Below are positions 59,573 to 64,000 of a stretch of 64,000 nt of DNA, piece after piece (position 1 is the stretch's first letter; every line of letters begins with the position of its first letter). The DNA lies in assembly GCA_965247455.1 (NCBI GenBank), contig CBDFHE010000017.1:434001-498000 (forward strand), given 5' to 3'. The stretch is from JACZYA01 sp965247455 (GTDB lineage: Bacteria; Acidobacteriota; Terriglobia; Acidiferrales; 2-02-FULL-67-57). A program made the translations under genes and the position numbers. The notes under the pieces are model-generated. The model ran no database searches. It saw only the letters and a list, made by a program, of their open reading frames with translations, and was not told where the DNA came from.

Positions 59573-60535
59573 TTATTCACAATCGATTGATTCTTTAACT
59601 TTTCGTAGGATCGCAGGCGTAAGATTGCAGCCGGTGATCAGCAAGACAACTGTCTGCCCCGTGTGGGCGCGGCTGGACTGGAAGAAAGCTGCAGTGGAGG
59701 CAGCGCCGGCAGGCTCGGCCACTACATGCTCGTCCAGCAGCAGACGACCGATGGCTAGTAACATCTGTTCGTCAGTGACCAAGTGCATTTCATCTACTAA
59801 TTCACAGATTTCCTGGACATTTTCTCCGACTGTTAAGCGAGTGGCCAGCCCGTCGGCGATTGTGTCGCAAGCTCCGGTAGTAATCACACGCCTTTGTTTC
59901 CAGGAAAGATAGTAGGCGGGGGCTCTTTGAGCCTGTACTCCCACGATTTGAATGCCGGGTTTCAAAAGCTTGGCGGCAAGAGCCACTCCCCGAATCAGTG
60001 TTGTGTCGCCCACGGGAACATAGATGACGTCGGTTTCAGGCAACTGCTCCAAGATTTCGCACGCGATGGTGGCGGGACCGGGTGTCATATCAGGATCACG
60101 TCCGTCGTGCATGAAATACAACCCCTGCTCTTGCGCGTAGCGGATAGCGTGCTTGATTGTCTCGGCCAAATCGCTCCCCTTTTCTACAATGGTCGCCCCC
60201 AGCTCGGCGATCCGGGCGCGTTTGACCGGGTTCGGGTTCTCAGGGAGAAAAATCGTGCCCGGGAAGCCGAGAAGATGAGCGGCATAGGCGACAGCGGCGC
60301 CATGATTGCCTGTACTCGAGGTCACTACCCCGGCTAGGTGGCCGCGCTCTTGCCGCTTGAGCAACGCATGCAGCGCACCGCGCGGCTTGAAAGAGCCTGT
60401 GGGCATTTCATTTTCAAGTTTTAGGTAGATCTCGGACTTAGTTGCACGAGCCAGCGAGGGGGCAGGAACCAAGCGTGTCTTCGGTAGATGCGGCTGCAGT
60501 AGCGCACGCGCCTGCTCAAGTTGGACGATATTCAT
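59573..60535 (-). CDS. PLP-dependent threonine/serine dehydratase-like enzyme
   Basis: The 320-residue fold-type II enzyme has the PLP lysine in PTGSFKPRGA (Lys50), STGNHGAAVAYAA and the C-terminal phosphate/pyridine region VVAEPAGAASTAA. IYVPVGDTTLIRGVALAAK replaces the usual GGGGLxxG loop, so the phosphate-binding loop is unusual. This could signal a substrate other than threonine, such as another hydroxy or amino acid (or a diaminopropionate-like one). No ACT regulatory domain is present, as in catabolic enzymes. It stands alone between rearranged segments. Confidence 0.85.
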   Translation of the reverse strand: MNIVQLEQARALLQPHLPKTRLVPAPSLARATKSEIYLKLENEMPTGSFKPRGALHALLKRQERGHLAGVVTSSTGNHGAAVAYAAHLLGFPGTIFLPENPNPVKRARIAELGATIVEKGSDLAETIKHAIRYAQEQGLYFMHDGRDPDMTPGPATIACEILEQLPETDVIYVPVGDTTLIRGVALAAKLLKPGIQIVGVQAQRAPAYYLSWKQRRVITTGACDTIADGLATRLTVGENVQEICELVDEMHLVTDEQMLLAIGRLLLDEHVVAEPAGAASTAAFFQSSRAHTGQTVVLLITGCNLTPAILRKVKESIDCE

Positions 60536-60798
60536 TTCCCTACTACCGTCTTCCCGGGAATGCGAGATAGGTTCAGCGGGTTAACCTTGACATGCGATTT
60601 GGCATGGGCAAGCCCGAGATATCCCTTCTTGCGCTGCTTATAAACTCCGGGCTAAGCCAATTTCCGATTCTTCCAGGTCCAACCCTAACATACGAACTGG
60701 ACTGGCTTTTGGCGGTCAGGTCAATCTCATATTTTACACATAACTACAAAACTGTACTTGATTATGTTGACAGGTATGGGGTATCAAAACTTCCGACA
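60536..60798. other. AT-richer stretch without a recognisable gene
   Basis: The stretch from about 60700 to 60790 is clearly poorer in GC than the rest of the window. No ribosome-binding site precedes the open frame here, which only becomes meaningful at 60799 where the permease fragment starts. Confidence 0.4.
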
Positions 60799-60927
60799 CA
60801 GGAATGGAAATTTATCATCATGCGCGCCGTGGTTCTGGCAGCGGGGAGCGGTTTGTACTTGTTGCGTGCGCGCCAAACCGGGGAGTGGCCCTTCGCTTCT
60901 GGGCCGGCGGGAGGCGCTGCCCCGTAG
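60799..60927 (+). pseudogene. 3' fragment of a second APC permease gene
   Basis: The frame encodes QEWKFIIMRAVVLAAGSGLY, then LLRARQTGEWPFASGP and a stop. This matches the last 43 residues of the permease at 11730-13127 at almost every position, with about nine of ten bases identical. Similarity continues weakly for some 80 bases past the stop. The upstream part of the gene is missing. As at the first locus, a TonB receptor gene follows. Confidence 0.85.
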
Positions 60928-61370
60928 GGAGCCGGGCACTGATGTCGGAAGCCCCTGAAGGACCGAGGCCTCGGGAAATACGAGATTTGGAAGTCTGGGC
61001 TGAAAGAAATACAGAATTCCATATGCGAACGCCCGAACTGGCGGTTTGGGAGGGAGGAGAAGATTCACTAACAGGTTGCAGATAAAGAGGTTCGACCATA
61101 GGTCAAATTTTCGGCTCGAATGGAGAGCAATTTGCTGCTGTGGATGAAGGAATATAACTAATTAGAAAAAGGGGGGGCGTGAATTCCACTGCATTACTGG
61201 CACACACCCCTTACCAAAATTCCCGCGTGGTTGTGCAACGCGGGCAGTTCTATGGGGCGCTTCCACATGTCCAAGTGTAGATTTGCCTGTGGTTATCGCG
61301 AAGGCCCACCAAACACGAAGCGAGTGGCGGCTTTGACAGCGCACAGCTTCATCAACGGAGGAGAACGAGC
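60928..61370. other. Upstream region of the second TonB receptor
   Basis: The first 80 bases resemble DNA downstream of the intact APC permease gene. The rest has no gene. GGAGGAG at 61357-61363 is the ribosome site of the receptor. Confidence 0.5.
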
Positions 61371-64000
61371 ATGAGAGGAATATGGGTAACCATCATTACC
61401 TGCGGTTTGATTCTGTCTACCTTGGCGCCAGAGTCGAGCGCCCAGATCAGCGGTTCTGTGGTCGGGACCGTTCAGGATAGTACCGGCGCTGTAGTGCCGA
61501 ATGTGGCGGTGACACTGACCAACAACGCAACAAATATTGTTCAAACGACCGTAACCACAAGTTCGGGCGACTTTCGGTTCCCGCTCGTCTCGGTGGGAGA
61601 ATACAGAATCTCCGCGGAGATGTCCGGGTTCAAGATTGCCGAGGTCCCCAGTCTTACCGTCGTGCTGGGCCAAGCCACCCGCATCGACATCGCCTTGGAG
61701 ATAGGAGATGTCGCCACGACGGTTGAGGTTACCGGCGCCGTCGCGACGCTGCAAACCGAACAGGGATCGGTACAAGGACTTGTTTACCACGAGGATATCG
61801 TCAACTTGCCGTTGAACGGGCGCAACTTCGTCCAGCTCGTCGCCCTTCAGCCCCACGCGGTGCCCGTTCCGCGCAGATCGTTCGCCAATAACTTTGGCGG
61901 CTACAACGTCATCGCCGGCGCTCCCACCCAGGCCGCCGCCGTCAGCATCGACGGGATAAACATTCTGGACATCAATGACCCGCGGAGAACTATCGCCCCG
62001 CCCCCTGATGCCATTCAGGAATTCCAAGAATCGCAGAGTTCCTACTCGGCTGCGACGGGACTCGGGGGGGGCGCTCAAGTGAATCTGGTCACAAAATCTG
62101 GGACCAATGCCTTCCATGGGGCTTTGTGGGAGTTCCTGCGGAACGACAAGCTCGATGCCCGGAACTTCTTCGACTCCCCGATTTTGCCGGGAGCACCCTC
62201 GAAGCCTGCTTTCCGTCAAAATCAATTCGGAGGCTCGGTTGGGGGACCCATCATAAAGGACAAAAGCTTCTTCTTCACCAGCTATGAGGGCCTGCGGATC
62301 GTCAGAGGCGTGACCTCCCTGTTCACGGTGCCGACCCTAGCCGACCGCAGCGGCGACTTTAGCGCCCTGAATCCGGCGCCCGTAGCCTGCACCGACACAG
62401 GCGCCATCTGTGATCCTACGACAGGCTTGCCCTTCCCCGGCAACATGATCCCAACTGAGCGCCATGCTACCGTGTCGGTCAACGCTTTGAACCAGCTGTT
62501 TCCGCTTCCGAACCGGGCCGGCACCGCAACCAACGCAAACAACCTGGTCGGGCCCAAGCCGAACGACGACACCAACGACCAGTTTCTGATTCGGATCGAC
62601 CACAACTTCAGCGAGAACGTCTCGCTCTATGGCCGTTACATCTACTACAACTACCGGCGCTTGTCCGGTGCTTTCAGTGGCCTTCCCAATTTTGCCGACG
62701 ACTTCAACACCCCCGCGCAGAATGCTGTGATTGGTTACGTTCACACCCTCGGACCCCACAGCGTGAACCAGTTCCGGATCGGCTACCATCGCATGACCCA
62801 ACTGCTCCAGGACGTTGAGATCGACGTGCCTATCAACCAGCAAATCGGCATCACCGGTACTTCCACTCTCTTCTTGGGCAATCCCGCTGTCAGAATTTCC
62901 GGATTCAGTGGGACCGGTGCCATCAGCAATGCGCCCAACAACCGCTCCGACAATTCCTACTACCTGTATGAGGATTTCACCCACACCCGGGGCAGCCATA
63001 CCTACGCCGTGGGCTTCAACCTTGCCATTGAGCAGATCAATGGTGGTATCAATAGTAGTTCCCGGGGGAGATTCAATTTCAATGGCGGGTTCACCGGCTC
63101 TGCCGTAGCTGACTTTCTCTTGGGTTTTCCGTCCTCCTCCAATAGGGGGCTTGGGATCGGTTTTCGCAACTTCCGGCAGAACCGCTACGGCCTCTACTTC
63201 AACGATGACTGGAAGGCATCGGCCAACCTGACTTTGAACCTTGGTCTGCGGTATGAGTTTTTCGAGCCCGCTTATGAAAAACGCAACAACATGAGCGGCT
63301 TTGACGAGACAACCGGCCAGATCGTTATAGCGGGGGAAAGCGGCTTCCCCAGGGGCCTGCGCGTATCCCGCAAGAAGGGTTTCCAGCCCCGGGTGGGTTT
63401 TGCCTATCGTATTCCCGGCTACAAGATGGTCGTTCGCGGCGGGTATGGCGTGTATTTGATGCCGCTGACCACGTTCCCCTCGCCGTTCATCAATCTCTTG
63501 AACGCGCCCTTCTTCACTCTCGAATCGTTCACCGCCGATACCTCGGTTGCTCCCGTTCTGACGCTGGCGAACGCTTTCCCTGTCGGGTTGGGCGTAGGTG
63601 GCACCAGCCTGTTCAGCGTAGATCGCAACTTCAAAGACCCCTACTTGCAGCAGTGGAACCTGACCATCCAGCGGGAGCTTACGTCTAGCATGACCCTTGA
63701 AGTGGGTTATGTCGGCAACAAGGGCTCTCAGCTCCGACAAAACCAGGACATCAATGCTCCCTTCGCCGGTCCGTTTACTGCCGCCTTTCCTGACCTGCAA
63801 AGCAAGCGCCGGTATCCGGACTTTACGGGCATCTCAAGCTACAACAACATCGGAAAATCGACCTATCATTCCGGCCACATCAAGCTGGAGAAGCGTTTCA
63901 CTGGCGGTCTGCTACTGCTGGCTTCCCACACCTGGGCCAAGCTGCTCAGTGCGGGTGGTATTTTAGGATCCGGCGACATCGGTACTTCCATCGGCCGCAA
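61371..64000 (+). CDS. Oar-like TonB-dependent receptor (partial, cut by right edge)
   Basis: ATG 61371 with GGAGGAG eight bases upstream opens a frame that continues past the window end (at least 876 codons). A signal peptide (WVTIITCGLILSTLAPESSA) precedes the carboxypeptidase-regulatory domain (QISGSVVGTVQDSTGAVVPN), then a plug-like region (DIVNLPLNGRNFVQLVAL; AVSIDGINILDIND; IQEFQESQSSYSAATGLGGGAQVNLVTKSG) and barrel strands such as ALWEFLRNDKLDARNFFDS and RNRYGLYFNDDW-like repeats. Same family as the receptor at 7937-11443 but divergent in sequence; substrate unknown. Confidence 0.92.
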   Translation, partial: MRGIWVTIITCGLILSTLAPESSAQISGSVVGTVQDSTGAVVPNVAVTLTNNATNIVQTTVTTSSGDFRFPLVSVGEYRISAEMSGFKIAEVPSLTVVLGQATRIDIALEIGDVATTVEVTGAVATLQTEQGSVQGLVYHEDIVNLPLNGRNFVQLVALQPHAVPVPRRSFANNFGGYNVIAGAPTQAAAVSIDGINILDINDPRRTIAPPPDAIQEFQESQSSYSAATGLGGGAQVNLVTKSGTNAFHGALWEFLRNDKLDARNFFDSPILPGAPSKPAFRQNQFGGSVGGPIIKDKSFFFTSYEGLRIVRGVTSLFTVPTLADRSGDFSALNPAPVACTDTGAICDPTTGLPFPGNMIPTERHATVSVNALNQLFPLPNRAGTATNANNLVGPKPNDDTNDQFLIRIDHNFSENVSLYGRYIYYNYRRLSGAFSGLPNFADDFNTPAQNAVIGYVHTLGPHSVNQFRIGYHRMTQLLQDVEIDVPINQQIGITGTSTLFLGNPAVRISGFSGTGAISNAPNNRSDNSYYLYEDFTHTRGSHTYAVGFNLAIEQINGGINSSSRGRFNFNGGFTGSAVADFLLGFPSSSNRGLGIGFRNFRQNRYGLYFNDDWKASANLTLNLGLRYEFFEPAYEKRNNMSGFDETTGQIVIAGESGFPRGLRVSRKKGFQPRVGFAYRIPGYKMVVRGGYGVYLMPLTTFPSPFINLLNAPFFTLESFTADTSVAPVLTLANAFPVGLGVGGTSLFSVDRNFKDPYLQQWNLTIQRELTSSMTLEVGYVGNKGSQLRQNQDINAPFAGPFTAAFPDLQSKRRYPDFTGISSYNNIGKSTYHSGHIKLEKRFTGGLLLLASHTWAKLLSAGGILGSGDIGTSIGR

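Overview
The window reads as a chromosomal contig of an Acidobacteriota-like bacterium. It is GC-rich and has two very large Oar-like TonB-dependent receptors with an N-terminal carboxypeptidase-regulatory-like domain. It also has a CRTAC1 (VCBS/UnbV) protein, a PD40-CehA hydrolase, a PIG-L deacetylase fused to a long C-terminal region, a DUF5916-type secreted barrel protein and many secreted TPR proteins. This combination is typical of that phylum, but the assignment is inference, because no rRNA or ribosomal marker lies in the window.

Layout. 1-2564: end of a myo-inositol operon (iolD end, iolB, iolA/mmsA). 2713-13127: secreted barrel protein, SIS-domain sugar isomerase/deaminase, phosphodiesterase/phosphatase, TonB receptor and APC permease. 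13456-29857: carbohydrate and secreted-protein block (PIG-L; a sodium/solute symporter with three small membrane proteins behind it; GH92; a coupled PfkB kinase and GH4 pair; TPR, CRTAC1 and CehA proteins). 30458-30532: tRNA-Glu(CTC). 30689-40428: aromatic amino acid block trpC-trpF-cytochrome c-trpB-trpA, then a promoter, a Tyr/Phe-rich leader peptide, an attenuator, a broken chorismate mutase, DAHP synthase, tyrA and scoA/scoB. 40561-45564: pgsA and a three-gene glucosyl(glycerate) compatible-solute set. 45619-57164: TPR protein, leuDC, RRM protein, rhomboid, rlpA, HIT, M1 peptidase and a TPR-metallopeptidase. 57165-64000: rearranged region with a complete IS1380-family element, gene fragments, a threonine-dehydratase-like enzyme and the start of a second TonB receptor.

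The most unusual content is mobile. At least five elements share an 18-bp terminal inverted repeat of the form GGTAGTGNNTNAATTTGA, and four of them have perfect 8-bp target duplications. Four are 98-163 bp and carry a REP-like hairpin. The fifth (51074-52038) carries a complete passenger gene and is flanked by CTTTCGTC on both sides. The hairpin core of the small elements matches the REP hairpins bracketing a RAYT transposase inserted between scoA and scoB. That RAYT is itself broken by a 273-bp piece of the IS1380-family element flanked by a perfect 5-bp duplication; removing the insert restores the RAYT frame exactly.

The second notable system is a complete translational attenuator in front of the tyrosine/phenylalanine genes. 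It has a consensus promoter, an almost leaderless 20-codon ORF with Tyr and Phe clustered, an 8-bp antiterminator overlapping the leader stop codon, and a strong intrinsic terminator.
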